Origin: Gemmatimonadota bacterium
GTDB taxonomy: Bacteria > Latescibacterota > UBA2968 > GCA-2709665
DNA: 64,000 bases
Reading direction: 5' to 3'
Assembly: GCA_028877215.1 (NCBI GenBank)
Contig: JAPPFJ010000005.1
Span: 124,001-188,000, forward strand
Numbering within the stretch: position 1 is the stretch's first letter; each line of letters opens with the position of its first letter. Made by a program: the position numbers and the translations under genes. The notes below the pieces were generated by a model. It had not been told where the DNA came from. It did no database searches and saw nothing but the letters and a program-made list of their open reading frames with translations. This document shows positions 33,718 through 42,363 of this stretch, one piece after another.

Positions 33718-34197
33718 CTAACCGGATACCTGAATCAACTCTCCCGTTACGTTCTGCATACATGCATCCATGGCCTGTTCCTCTCCCAGCAGGTCGTCCA
33801 GCGTGACGCGGCTGAGGAGCTGATCGATCACGGACTGCACGGAGGTCCACAACGACCGGATGGAACAGTCCACGGAGTGCGTACACAGCCCTTCCCGGCC
33901 GGCGTGATCTTCACAGAATTCGGGATCGAACATCCGCCCGCCCAGGGCGGCCAGTACGTCTCCCACCACAATCATGTCGGCCGACTGCGAGAGCCGGTAC
34001 CCTCCGGACTGACCTCGGGAACTCTCGACGAATCCTCCGAGCCGGAGAAGGCGCATCAGCTTAGCGACGTTCGGGGCCGAGAGGCCCTCCATGTGGCTGA
34101 TCTCGGATATGGAGAGGCCGCCGCCGGTTTCTCTCTGCCGCCGACCGATCTGGAGCAGGCACCGGAGACCGTATTCTTCACCTGCGCTTAGTTTCAT
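33718..34197 (-). CDS. Rrf2-family Fe-S-sensing regulator
   Basis: The start is ATG 34197, where the family N-terminus MKLSAGEEYGLRCLLQIG begins; the longer open frame is not conserved. The 159 residues comprise a winged helix (LSISEISHMEGLSAPNVAKLMRLLRLGGFVESSRGQSGGYRLSQSADMIVVGDVL) and three cysteines in FCEDHAGREGLCTHSVDC, spaced 9 and 5, placed as the cluster ligands of IscR/SufR relatives. Lying inside the suf operon, it most likely represses or adjusts that operon in response to Fe-S status. A palindrome at the suf start site is its likely operator. Confidence 0.88.
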   Translation of the reverse strand: MKLSAGEEYGLRCLLQIGRRQRETGGGLSISEISHMEGLSAPNVAKLMRLLRLGGFVESSRGQSGGYRLSQSADMIVVGDVLAALGGRMFDPEFCEDHAGREGLCTHSVDCSIRSLWTSVQSVIDQLLSRVTLDDLLGEEQAMDACMQNVTGELIQVSG

Positions 34198-34324
34198 GGA
34201 ATGATCGCAATCCTGGTCGGGATGGACGCCTGATTCGCTCCTGCGCTGTCGCAGATGTCCTGACACAGTACTTTCGTACAATCGACGCCAGCCGCGATGC
34301 CGGCGGCCGTTGATTGAATTCCGG

Positions 34325-34828
34325 CTACAGCAACCCGAGCTCAAGCCTCGCGGCTTCAGACATCATTTCCGGGTTCCACGGCGGGTCGAAGGTCAGATCC
34401 AGGATGACGTCACGCACTCCTTCAACCGACCGGGTAGCGCTTTCTACCTGGCCGGGGAGGATTCCCGCGGCCGGACAGGCGGGGGAGGTGAGGGTCATCT
34501 GGACGTGTGTCATCCCGGAGGGTTCCACCCGGATGTCGTAAATAAGGCCGATGTCGTAAATGTTGACCGGGATTTCCGGATCGAAAACCGTGCGATGGGC
34601 CGCGATGATGTCTTCCTTGACGGCTTCGGTGTCTATCGGGCCGGTGGATTCAGCCGTCCCGGGCGCCGCATGCTGTCCTTTTGCACGTTCCGCGGCGTGC
34701 GCTTCAAGCGCGCTCGTGTCCACGGGGTTCGCCGCGTCCGCCGTGCCGGCGTCCGGCGCGTCTTCCTTTCGAGCCGCGGCTTCGTCTTCCTCATTTCCGT
34801 AAAGACGGTTCAGCAGTCGTTCCAGCAA
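34325..34828 (-). CDS. sufT: SufT-like DUF59 (MIP18-family) Fe-S assembly protein
   Basis: The best start is TTG 34828: GGGAGGT sits seven bases upstream, whereas the longer frame has no usable site. The product is about 167 residues. A low-complexity Ala/Glu/Asp region leads to the DUF59 domain (DIIAAHRTVFDPEIPVNIYDIGLIYDI, then MTLTSPACPAAG with the conserved Cys, then FDPPWNPEMMSEAARLELGLL). SufT-type proteins help mature Fe-S proteins. It sits between sufU and the Rrf2 gene, with the same orientation and short gaps. Confidence 0.87.
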   Translation of the reverse strand: MLERLLNRLYGNEEDEAAARKEDAPDAGTADAANPVDTSALEAHAAERAKGQHAAPGTAESTGPIDTEAVKEDIIAAHRTVFDPEIPVNIYDIGLIYDIRVEPSGMTHVQMTLTSPACPAAGILPGQVESATRSVEGVRDVILDLTFDPPWNPEMMSEAARLELGLL

Positions 34829-34851
34829 GGTGATTACCTCCCGACGGATGC

Positions 34852-35304
34852 CTACTCGGTGGTCACCGGCGATTTGCTGTTTTCGAGTGCGGCCTCGAGC
34901 GTATGCCACGCCAGGGTCGCACACTTGATACGCACGGGAAACTCTCTCACGCCGGCGAAGACGGCCAGCTTGCCGATGCCGTCGACGACGGGTTCGGTGG
35001 ACAAATCGCTTGTTACGAGGTCACGGAATTTTCCAAAGAGCGATTGAGCGTCCTCGAGCGTCTGGCCCTTCACAGCGTCTGTCATCAGGGAAGCCGACGC
35101 TTTGGAGATGGCGCACCCCTCGCCCTGAAAAGCGATATCCGCTATCCTGCTCCCGTCGAGCTTGACATAAAGGCTCAAGTGGTCGCCGCATAGCGGATTG
35201 TGTCCCTCAGACGTGCGGTCGGCATCGCACATGCACCGGTAGTTGCGCGGACTCCGGTTGTGGTCGAGAATGACCTGCTGGTAGAGTTCTCTGAGATCGG
35301 ACAT
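34852..35304 (-). CDS. sufU: SufU Fe-S scaffold / sulfur acceptor
   Basis: The 150-residue protein has the zinc or cluster ligands of SufU: Cys 39 and Asp 41 in NPLCGD, Cys 64 in GCAISKAS and Cys 128 in RIKCATLAWH. A SufU-type insertion lies between the second and third ligands. SufU takes persulfide from SufS and passes it to SufBCD. The start codon overlaps the sufS stop (TAATG), which couples the two genes in the order sufS then sufU, as in Firmicutes. Confidence 0.94.
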   Translation of the reverse strand: MSDLRELYQQVILDHNRSPRNYRCMCDADRTSEGHNPLCGDHLSLYVKLDGSRIADIAFQGEGCAISKASASLMTDAVKGQTLEDAQSLFGKFRDLVTSDLSTEPVVDGIGKLAVFAGVREFPVRIKCATLAWHTLEAALENSKSPVTTE

Positions 35305-36584
35305 TAATGGAAGACCTCATTGACCGTGTGCAGCGCCCGTACAAGCGTGTCGACGTCTTCATGCGTATTGTAGAACGCGGTGGCCGCTCGCGTTGTCGCC
35401 GGAATGTTGAAATGACGCATGACGGGTTGGGCGCAGTGGTGTCCCGCGCGGACCGCCACGCCGCATTCGTCCACGATGGTGCCGACGTCGTGCGGATGGA
35501 CGTCATCCATCACAAAGGAAATGACGCTGACTTTTTCTCTTGCGGTGCCAATGATCCTCAGACCCGAAATCCCGGAAAGGGCTTCCGTGGCGTAGGCGAG
35601 CAGCTGATTTTCGTATTCGGCGGCGGCTTGCAGGTCGATCCGGTTCAGATAGTCGATGGCGGCGCCCAGAGCGATACAACCCGCAATATGGGGCGTGCCG
35701 GCTTCGAATCGGGCCGGCGGATCGGCATAGGTGGTTCCTTCAAAGGAAACCTCTCGAATCATGCCGCCGCCTCCCCGGTAGGGTGGCATCGAATCCAGCA
35801 GTTCGCTCCTCCCGTAGAGTACACCGATGCCCGTCGGACCGTATAGCTTGTGCCCCGAAAAGGCATAGAAGTCGCACCCCAACGCCTGAACGTCCACCTT
35901 GAAATGGGGGACCGCCTGCGCACCGTCCAACAGTACCGGGATACCGCGTTCGCGCGCCGTTTCCACAATTGAAGCGACCGGATTGAGGGTGCCGAGGACA
36001 TTCGACACGTGTACGACGGACGCGAGTTTCGTACGCTCGTTCAACAGGGGTTCGAACCGGTCGATCTGTAGCTCTCCCCGGTCGTTCATGGGAATAACGC
36101 GAAGTCGTGCGCCTTTCTCCTCGCAGAGCATTTGCCAGGGCACGATGTTCGAATGGTGCTCCATCGCAGTAACGAGGATTTCGTCGCCGGCCTCTACGGT
36201 TTTTCGTCCCAGGGTGCGGGCGACCAGATTGATACTGTCCGTCGTTCCGCTTGTGAAGATGATCTCGCGGTCGTGGGCGGCGTTCAGGAACTGGCGCACC
36301 TTGCTGCGTGCACCCTCGTAGGAATCCGTTGCGATCTGGCTGAGATGGTGGACCCCGCGATGTACGTTTGCATTCGCCGCGCTGTAAAAGACTTCGAGGA
36401 CGTCGAGAACATCCCTGGGCTTCTGGGTTGTGGCGGCGTTGTCCAGGTAGACCAGTGGTTTGCCCCGAACGGTCTGGTCGAGGACCGGAAAGTCCCTCCG
36501 GATACGGTGAGGATCGAAAGGCCCCGTTCGTTCGACGAGCGGGCATGTGAGCCGTTCGGCAAGAGCTTGCGCACCTGGGCTCAT
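35304..36584 (-). CDS. sufS: Cysteine desulfurase SufS
   Basis: The 426-residue class-V PLP enzyme has YLDNAATTQKP, TSGTTDSINLVA, EHHSNIVPW, the PLP Lys 246 in FSGHKLYGPTGIG and the catalytic Cys 384 in RAGHHCAQP. The lack of an extended loop before the catalytic Cys places it in the SufS and not the IscS group. It removes sulfur from cysteine as a protein-bound persulfide for SufU. It overlaps sufD by four bases and sufU by one. Confidence 0.95.
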   Translation of the reverse strand: MSPGAQALAERLTCPLVERTGPFDPHRIRRDFPVLDQTVRGKPLVYLDNAATTQKPRDVLDVLEVFYSAANANVHRGVHHLSQIATDSYEGARSKVRQFLNAAHDREIIFTSGTTDSINLVARTLGRKTVEAGDEILVTAMEHHSNIVPWQMLCEEKGARLRVIPMNDRGELQIDRFEPLLNERTKLASVVHVSNVLGTLNPVASIVETARERGIPVLLDGAQAVPHFKVDVQALGCDFYAFSGHKLYGPTGIGVLYGRSELLDSMPPYRGGGGMIREVSFEGTTYADPPARFEAGTPHIAGCIALGAAIDYLNRIDLQAAAEYENQLLAYATEALSGISGLRIIGTAREKVSVISFVMDDVHPHDVGTIVDECGVAVRAGHHCAQPVMRHFNIPATTRAATAFYNTHEDVDTLVRALHTVNEVFH

Positions 36585-37906
36585 TGCGCGTTCCCGGCGA
36601 CTCGCGCCTGTTCGAATTTATCCATGACAATTCGTTCCAGATAGTTTCGAACGGATTCGGGTTTGATTCTGTTCAGGATGTCGACGGCGAACGCGTGTAC
36701 CAGGATGCGTTGCGCGGTGGCGAAACTCAACCCTCGCGAGCGCAGGTAAAAGACCGCGTTTTCATCCAGCTGACCGATCGTCGCGCCGTGTGAACACTTC
36801 ACCTGGTCGGCGTAGATTTCGAGCTGGGGCTTGGTATTGATGTCGGCGCCTTCCGAGATGAGAAGGCTCTGGTTGCTCTGGTACGCGTCGGTCTCCTGAG
36901 CCTTCTGGTGAACGTGTATCTTGCCTCGGAACACGCCGCTGGACGTGCCGCCCAGTATGCCCTTGTAGAGTTCGTGGCTGTTGCAGTTCGGCTCGGCGTG
37001 TTCGATCAGGGTATGGTTGTCGATATGCTGCTCGCCATCGGTCAGATAGAAGCCGTTGACCGTGGCTTCGCCGGCTTCGCCGTCCAGCAGCGCGTTGACT
37101 TCATTGCGCACCAGTCTGCCGCCGATAGAGATCGTGTGCGTCGACAGATCGCTACGGGCGCCCTGGCGGCTCTGCATGGTCGCAATATGATACGCCTCCG
37201 GGCTCTCGAGCTCCAGCTTGTAGTGATCCACCATCGCGCTGTCGTCGGCGATCACTTCGGTTACCGCGTTCGTAAAGTAGGCCCCGTCGCCTGTATAGGA
37301 TTCGATGATCGTTACCTGGCTGTTTTCCTCGGCCAGTACGAGGGTGCGGGGATGTGAAATGGAAGGGACGCCTGAAGTTGCCGAAACAAAAACCACGTGA
37401 ATGGGTGTCTCGACAGCGGTTCCTCGAGGGACGTATATAAAGGCGCCATCCTGCAGAAACGCGGTGTTGAGCGCGACAAAAGCGTGTTCATCGTATGCGG
37501 CGTGCCGCGCGATTTTGCCTGCCATCCAGTCGATTTCGGAGGCCTTCAATTCGGCAAGACTGCAGGCCCGCACGCCCTGGGGGAGGTTTCCCGCCGACGA
37601 GTCTTCGGCGCTGTAGAAGCCATTCACGAAGACCAGGCGTGTCGCAGCCAATTCCCGAAGAGCGTGTTCCGATTTCCAGGGTCGACGCGCATCCTTCGGC
37701 GTCGCGGTGCGAAACGGCGTACGGACAAGCGGCGCGACATTCGTGTGAAACCACGCTTCGTCCCTCGTACCCGGAAACCCGAGTTTCGCAAATCGGCCGA
37801 TCGCCGACTTGCGAAGCTCGTGCAAGGACGTGGCGGGCTTTCCGTTCAGCCGTTCTTCAGATTTTGCAAATGCCGACAGATAGGCGTGTGTGCCATCGAA
37901 CCCCAT
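36581..37906 (-). CDS. sufD: SufD, Fe-S scaffold complex subunit
   Basis: The start is ATG 37906 with AGGAGG upstream, giving 441 residues; the frame upstream of it runs into a mobile element and is not part of the gene. Family features are AWFHTNVAPL near the N-terminus, LNTAFLQDGAFIYVPRGTAVETPIHVVFVS, and the beta-helix end QSLLISEGADINTKPQLEIYADQVKCSHGATIGQLDENAVFYLRSRG with the conserved Cys and His. SufD forms the SufBC2D complex that builds clusters. The family A element separates it from sufC but leaves both genes intact. Confidence 0.94.
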   Translation of the reverse strand: MGFDGTHAYLSAFAKSEERLNGKPATSLHELRKSAIGRFAKLGFPGTRDEAWFHTNVAPLVRTPFRTATPKDARRPWKSEHALRELAATRLVFVNGFYSAEDSSAGNLPQGVRACSLAELKASEIDWMAGKIARHAAYDEHAFVALNTAFLQDGAFIYVPRGTAVETPIHVVFVSATSGVPSISHPRTLVLAEENSQVTIIESYTGDGAYFTNAVTEVIADDSAMVDHYKLELESPEAYHIATMQSRQGARSDLSTHTISIGGRLVRNEVNALLDGEAGEATVNGFYLTDGEQHIDNHTLIEHAEPNCNSHELYKGILGGTSSGVFRGKIHVHQKAQETDAYQSNQSLLISEGADINTKPQLEIYADQVKCSHGATIGQLDENAVFYLRSRGLSFATAQRILVHAFAVDILNRIKPESVRNYLERIVMDKFEQARVAGNAQ

Positions 37907-37925
37907 GTTGCTGCTGCCTCCTTTA

Positions 37926-38113
37926 GAAGCTGTCTTAAAATTCCCAGCGGTCTTCGCACGGCTGCAAAAGCGCCGGTCGGCGTTGGTCAAATCCACCCAA
38001 GAGTGGCGAGGGGCGCGCAGCCACGATACATTAAATATGGGCGGATTTTCCCGCCTTGCCCGCCACTTTTTCGCTCGCGCTCGGGAACTCACCGGTAATT
38101 TTAAAACATCTTC
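37926..38113 (-). mobile_element. Family A miniature inverted-repeat element, copy 2 (188 bp), between sufC and sufD
   Basis: The element runs from GAAGCTGTCTTAAAATTCCC at 37926 to the inverse of GAAGATGTTTTAAAATTACC at 38113, opposite in orientation to copies 1 and 3. It is flanked by TTA at 37923-37925 and 38114-38116. The second TTA is the TAA stop codon of sufC read on the minus strand, so the target duplication preserves the stop. The element lies inside the suf transcript and could fold into a hairpin between the two cistrons. Confidence 0.88.
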
Positions 38114-38887
38114 TTAGGCGCGGGCGAATCGGGCCGTGGATTCCTCTCGAATCCAATCGTAGCCTTCAGCTTCCAGCTTCCGGGCGAGGTCCTTGTCGCC
38201 CGATTTGACAATCCGGCCCTTCAGAAGTACATGCACGAAGTCCGGCACGATGTAGTTCAGCAGCCGCTGATAGTGGGTGACCACGAGGACCGCGCCCCCG
38301 GGGTTTTTCCGGTGAAGCGTTTTAACGCCGTTGGCCACGATTTTCAGGGCGTCGATATCCAATCCGGAGTCGGTTTCGTCCATAATGGCCAGCCTGGGTT
38401 CGAGCATGGCCATCTGGAAAATCTCGTTTCGTTTCTTCTCTCCGCCGGAAAAGCCCTCGTTTACCGCCCGATTGAGAAAGGATTCATCCATTTCCACCAG
38501 TTCGAGCTTTTCCCTGGAAAGGGTCAAAAAGTCCATGGCGTCGAGTTCATCCTGGCCGCGTGCCTTGCGGAGCTCATTGAGTGCCGTACGAAGAAAATAG
38601 GCGCTGTTGACGCCGGGAATCTCCACCGGATATTGAAAGGCCATGAAAACGCCGGCCTGGGCGCGTTCTTCCGGGTCCAGATCCAGAAGATCTACGCCTT
38701 CGTAGGTAACCTCGCCCAGGGTAACTTCGTACTCTTCCCTGCCTGCCAACACCTGGGCAAGCGTGCTCTTGCCGGATCCGTTGGGCCCCATAATGGCGTG
38801 GATCTCGCCGGCCTTGATGTTCAGGTCGATTCCTGAAAGGATAACGGTACCATCGACGCTTGCGTGAAGGTTTTTTATTTCCAGCAT
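38114..38887 (-). CDS. sufC: SufC, ATPase of the Fe-S scaffold complex
   Basis: The 257-residue ABC-type ATPase has Walker [10 protein letters not shown], a Q-loop in [20 protein letters not shown], signature [14 protein letters not shown] and Walker [16 protein letters not shown], followed by His in [12 protein letters not shown]. The YPVEIPG and ETDSGLDID segments are specific to SufC, as opposed to transporters. It powers SufBC2D. The stop codon coincides with the target site of a family A element. The start is ATG 38887, 124 bases downstream of sufB. Confidence 0.95.
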   Translation of the reverse strand: MLEIKNLHASVDGTVILSGIDLNIKAGEIHAIMGPNGSGKSTLAQVLAGREEYEVTLGEVTYEGVDLLDLDPEERAQAGVFMAFQYPVEIPGVNSAYFLRTALNELRKARGQDELDAMDFLTLSREKLELVEMDESFLNRAVNEGFSGGEKKRNEIFQMAMLEPRLAIMDETDSGLDIDALKIVANGVKTLHRKNPGGAVLVVTHYQRLLNYIVPDFVHVLLKGRIVKSGDKDLARKLEAEGYDWIREESTARFARA

Positions 38888-39011
38888 TCGTGTTCCTTTT
38901 GCAAGACTGTACTCGGTTTCAGGGGTGAAGCCCGGTGCGACCGGTCATTATTGAAGGCCGCCGAGCCGCCCGGGATGATAATCAAGTTTCGCCGCCTGGT
39001 GCGACATGGCG

Positions 39012-40478
39012 CTATCCGACGCTGCCCTCCAGACTGATGCCAAGCAGCTTCTGTGCCTCGACTGCGAATTCCATCGGGAGCTCGGCCAGCACCTCCTTGC
39101 AGAAACCGTTGACGATCATGGACACGGCGTCTTCGGTGGAAATACCGCGCTGGTTGCAGTAGAAGATCTGGTCTTCACCGATCTTCGAGGTGGACGCTTC
39201 GTGCTCTACCTGGGAGGTCGTGTTCCTTACATCGATGTACGGGAACGTGTGTGCGCCGCAGCGGTCCCCGATGAGCATGGAGTCGCACTGGGTAAAGTTC
39301 CGGGCGTTTGACGCGCCCTTCATAACCTGCACCCGGCCTCGATAGGTGTTCTGACCGTTCTTTGCGGAGATACCCTTCGACACGACGGTGCTGCGCGTGT
39401 TCCTGCCGAGATGGATCATCTTAGTGCCCGTATCGGCCTGTTGGCGCCCGCTGGTCACGGCCACCGAGTAGAACTCTCCAATGGAGTTGTCGCCCTGCAG
39501 AATGCAACTGGGGTACTTCCACGTTATGGCCGATCCGGTCTCAACCTGGGTCCAGGAGATCTTGGCGTTGACGCCGCGGCAGGCGCCGCGTTTGGTCACG
39601 AAGTTGTAGATTCCGCCCACGCCGTTTTCGTCGCCGGGATACCAGTTCTGAACGGTCGAATACTTGATCTGCGCATCGTCGAGGGCAACCAGTTCCACAA
39701 CCGCGGCGTGGAGCTGATTCTCGTCTCTCTGCGGCGCCGTGCAACCTTCGAGATATGATACGTAGGCCCCTTCTTCCGCGATAATGAGCGTGCGTTCGAA
39801 CTGGCCCGTGTTGGCCGCGTTGATGCGGAAGTAAGTGGACAGTTCCATCGGACATCGCACGCCCCGGGGAATGTAGCAGAAGGAACCGTCGGTAAAGACG
39901 GCGGAATTGAGCGCGGCGAAGAAATTGTCGTTGTAAGGCACGACCGAACCGAGGTATTTCCTTATCAGTTCGGGATGCTCCTGAACGGCTTCGGAGAACG
40001 AACAGAAAATGATCCCCAGATCGGAAAGCTTGTCCTTGAAGGTGGTTGCCACGGAAACGCTGTCGAAGACGGCGTCGACCGCCACGCCCGCCAGCATTTT
40101 CTGCTCCTCCAGAGGAATGCCCAGCTTTTCGTAAGTTCGGAGGATCTCAGGGTCGACCTCGTCGAGGCTCTGCAGTGTTTCCGCGGCTTTGGGCGCCGAG
40201 TAATAGATGATTTTCTGATAGTCGATATCCGGATAGTCGACCATTGCCCACTGCCGGCTCCGCTTGCGACGGGTGGGATCATCCATGCCGAGCCAGTTGC
40301 GAAAGGCCTTGAGGCGCCATTCGAGCAGCCAGTCCGGCTCGCGTTTCTTCCGGGAGATGAAGGCGATGATGTCCTCATTCAGACCCGGAGGCGCGGCATC
40401 CTGTTCAACGTCTGTAACGAAACCGTACTTGTATTCTCTCGTTGCCAGTTCTTCGATTTCCTGCACTTCTTCGCTCAT
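39012..40478 (-). CDS. sufB: SufB, Fe-S scaffold core subunit
   Basis: The 488-residue protein is the first gene of the suf operon, starting at ATG 40478 behind AAGGAG. Typical segments are [82 protein letters not shown], and [45 protein letters not shown]. The last holds the conserved residues for persulfide acceptance and cluster formation. Its promoter and a palindrome lie 70-115 bases upstream. Confidence 0.95.
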   Translation of the reverse strand: MSEEVQEIEELATREYKYGFVTDVEQDAAPPGLNEDIIAFISRKKREPDWLLEWRLKAFRNWLGMDDPTRRKRSRQWAMVDYPDIDYQKIIYYSAPKAAETLQSLDEVDPEILRTYEKLGIPLEEQKMLAGVAVDAVFDSVSVATTFKDKLSDLGIIFCSFSEAVQEHPELIRKYLGSVVPYNDNFFAALNSAVFTDGSFCYIPRGVRCPMELSTYFRINAANTGQFERTLIIAEEGAYVSYLEGCTAPQRDENQLHAAVVELVALDDAQIKYSTVQNWYPGDENGVGGIYNFVTKRGACRGVNAKISWTQVETGSAITWKYPSCILQGDNSIGEFYSVAVTSGRQQADTGTKMIHLGRNTRSTVVSKGISAKNGQNTYRGRVQVMKGASNARNFTQCDSMLIGDRCGAHTFPYIDVRNTTSQVEHEASTSKIGEDQIFYCNQRGISTEDAVSMIVNGFCKEVLAELPMEFAVEAQKLLGISLEGSVG

Positions 40479-40548
40479 CCGACGCTCCTTCCATATATTG
40501 AAAGGGCATTAGTTTTGTTGTTGTTTATGCGACGCGACGATAACGTTT

Positions 40549-40560
40549 CCTGAATTCAGG
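40549..40560. promoter_or_regulatory. 12-bp perfect palindrome at the suf start site
   Basis: CCTGAATTCAGG is perfectly symmetrical. It begins four bases downstream of the suf -10 box, so it should cover the transcription start. It is the best candidate operator for the Rrf2 regulator encoded in the operon; the assignment is inferred. Confidence 0.5.
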
Positions 40561-40563
40561 CTT

Positions 40564-40592
40564 AACATACCCAATCCGCATCCATGTGTCAA
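40564..40592 (-). promoter_or_regulatory. suf operon promoter
   Basis: On the minus strand TTGACA (40592-40587) and TATGTT (40569-40564) are 17 bases apart, about 85 bases upstream of the sufB ATG. The -35 box is a perfect consensus. Confidence 0.7.
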
Positions 40593-40688
40593 GATTAAAA
40601 ATGTACGAAAAAGTCAAGTTTAATCCGGTTGTTATCATGCTGACACTCGCACGGCCGGGAGGATCGATCTCCGAGGGGTGCTTTTCTC

Positions 40689-40718
40689 TTGACAGAAGCG
40701 ACCGGATTTCGCTAATTT
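40689..40718 (+). promoter_or_regulatory. nuo operon promoter
   Basis: TTGACA at 40689-40694 is followed after 17-18 bases by CTAATTT at 40712-40718. It lies about 90 bases upstream of nuoA and is divergent from the suf promoter. Together these sites account for the 331-base region 40479-40809. Confidence 0.6.
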
Positions 40719-40809
40719 ATCGCCGTCAGTTCCGAATGTGAAAAACAGCGAATTCAGGTCGACGCGCAATGTTGCGCACGTCCGCAGTCAGCTTTCCGGG
40801 CGAGGCACG

Positions 40810-41229
40810 ATGCTGGATCAATATGCCAACGTACTCATTTTTCTTGGTGTCGGCGGCCTCTTCGTGGTGGTCAATCTGTTCATTGGAAGCCTGATTCGGC
40901 CACGGAATCCCAGCGCGGAGAAACTGAGTACTTACGAGTGCGGCGAAGAGCCCGTGGGTGGATCGTGGATTCAATTCAATATCCGCTTCTACGTGATCGC
41001 CCTGGATTTCATCATCTTCGACGTGGAAGTGGTCCTGCTGTATCCCTGGGCGGTCGTTGCAAACGATTTCGGCTGGTACGGCTTCGGCGCAATGTCGATC
41101 TTCGTGGTCGTACTCCTGCTCGGCCTCGCGTATGCCTGGCGGAAGGGTGCGCTCGAGTGGGTTCGCCCCAAGTTGTCGGGGCGTCTGGCGCCCGTGCCGG
41201 CCTCTGCGGCTGGAAGCCGCGTCGGCTGA
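40810..41229 (+). CDS. nuoA: NADH-quinone oxidoreductase subunit A
   Basis: The start is ATG 40810 after GAGGC, giving 139 residues; the longer frame from 40738 adds no family sequence. Three membrane helices are visible, with the conserved YECGEEPVGGSWIQFNIRFYVIALDFIIFDVEVVLLYPWAVV between the first and third. The Cys in this loop lies at the quinone-channel entrance in known complex I. It is the first gene of an 11-gene operon. The C-terminal tail is longer than usual and Ala/Pro-rich. Confidence 0.94.
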   Translation: MLDQYANVLIFLGVGGLFVVVNLFIGSLIRPRNPSAEKLSTYECGEEPVGGSWIQFNIRFYVIALDFIIFDVEVVLLYPWAVVANDFGWYGFGAMSIFVVVLLLGLAYAWRKGALEWVRPKLSGRLAPVPASAAGSRVG

Positions 41230-41370
41230 TCGATCGATCCTGGTCCGGCCCACCCGCGGCGCTTCGCTCCATTCGTTTCGCCTGCATTGCTTCACCGGAT
41301 ACTCTTCGCAGCCCTCCACGGTATCTGATCTGCATCACGTGGCTGGACGTTTCAGGAGGCAGGTCCGTTT

Positions 41371-41856
41371 ATGGGAAAACTCACAGGTCGTTTCCAGGAT
41401 AACGTCATTGTGACGTCGGTCGATTACTTCGTCAATTGGGCGCGGCTTTCCTCGCTCTGGCCGATGACGTTCGGATTGGCTTGCTGCGCCATAGAGATGA
41501 TGGCGACGGGAGCGTCGCGGTACGACTGGTCGCGTCTGGGCATGGTCCCGCGCGCCACCCCCCGGCAGTCCGATCTGATGATTGTGGCCGGCACGGTCAC
41601 TTTGAAAATGGCGACACGCGTAAAGAAACTGTACGACCAGATGGCGGAGCCCCGGTATGTCATGTCCATGGGCTGCTGTGCGACGTCCGGCGGCCCGTAC
41701 TGGCAGCACGGGTACCACGTCCTGAAGGGTGTCGACCGGGTGGTTCCGGTCGATGTCTATGTCCCCGGCTGTCCTCCGAGGCCGGAGGCCCTGCTGGAGG
41801 GCGTAATGAAACTTCAGGACAAGATCCGCATCGATTCCATCGCGAGAGTGAGCTGA
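41371..41856 (+). CDS. nuoB: NADH-quinone oxidoreductase subunit B
   Basis: The 161-residue N2-cluster subunit has the four ligands: tandem Cys in [10 protein letters not shown], Cys in MGCCATSGG and Cys in [14 protein letters not shown]. It starts at ATG 41371 with AGGAGG upstream, after a 141-base gap from nuoA that holds nothing recognisable. It hands electrons to quinone between NuoD and NuoH. A second nuoB lies in the suf operon at 33184-33678. Confidence 0.95.
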   Translation: MGKLTGRFQDNVIVTSVDYFVNWARLSSLWPMTFGLACCAIEMMATGASRYDWSRLGMVPRATPRQSDLMIVAGTVTLKMATRVKKLYDQMAEPRYVMSMGCCATSGGPYWQHGYHVLKGVDRVVPVDVYVPGCPPRPEALLEGVMKLQDKIRIDSIARVS

Positions 41857-41889
41857 GCGGGTTCGCGGGAACGCTTGTGGAGGCGACCG

Positions 41890-42360
41890 ATGACGCCGCA
41901 GGAGATTTTCGACCGGCTTAAAGAGAAGTTCGGCAACCGGGTTCTGGATCTGACCGAGAACGTGGACCCGTTTATTCGGGTAAGCGCCGACGCAATCGCG
42001 GATATCGGTCTCTATCTGCGAGACGACGAGGCGATGGGGTTCGAATCGCTGATGTGTCTGAGCGGGGTGGATTATCCGGAACACCTTTCGCTGGTCTATC
42101 ATCTGTTCTCCTCGGCGCACCTGCACAAGATAACGCTGAAGACGGATCTGGGTAGAGAGGACCCCAGTCTGCCGACCGTGGAGGGTATCTGGCGGGTCGC
42201 GAACTGGCACGAACGCGAGACGTACGACATGTTCGGAGTCGTCTTCGAAGGTCACAGCGATCTACGGCGCATCCTGTGTCCCGACGACTGGGAAGGGTGG
42301 CCCCTGCGCAAGGATTACGAGGTTCAGGAATATTATCGCGGTATCCGGGTTGAGGTATAG
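41890..42360 (+). CDS. nuoC: NADH-quinone oxidoreductase subunit C
   Basis: The start is ATG 41890, preceded by TGGAGGCG; a slightly longer frame exists. The 156-residue protein has the 30-kDa subunit pattern: LMCLSGVDYPEHLSLVYHLFSSAHLHKITLKTDL, then PSLPTVEGIWRVANWHERETYDMFGVVFEGHSDLRRILCPDDWEGWPLRKDY. It forms the peripheral arm with NuoD. It is separate from nuoD, which follows after three bases, and not fused as in E. coli. Confidence 0.95.
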   Translation: MTPQEIFDRLKEKFGNRVLDLTENVDPFIRVSADAIADIGLYLRDDEAMGFESLMCLSGVDYPEHLSLVYHLFSSAHLHKITLKTDLGREDPSLPTVEGIWRVANWHERETYDMFGVVFEGHSDLRRILCPDDWEGWPLRKDYEVQEYYRGIRVEV

Positions 42361-42363
42361 ATT

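Noticed and set aside
34829..34924. Longer SufT reading frame starting at 34924
   Set aside because: The extra 32 codons overlap sufU in another frame, while GGGAGGT sits correctly before TTG 34828.
37907..38092. N-terminal extension of SufD by 62 codons
   Set aside because: The extension is translated from the family A element; the family N-terminus and a ribosome site support ATG 37906.
41335..42255. 306-codon minus-strand frame opposite nuoB and nuoC
   Set aside because: Antisense shadow of two conserved genes.
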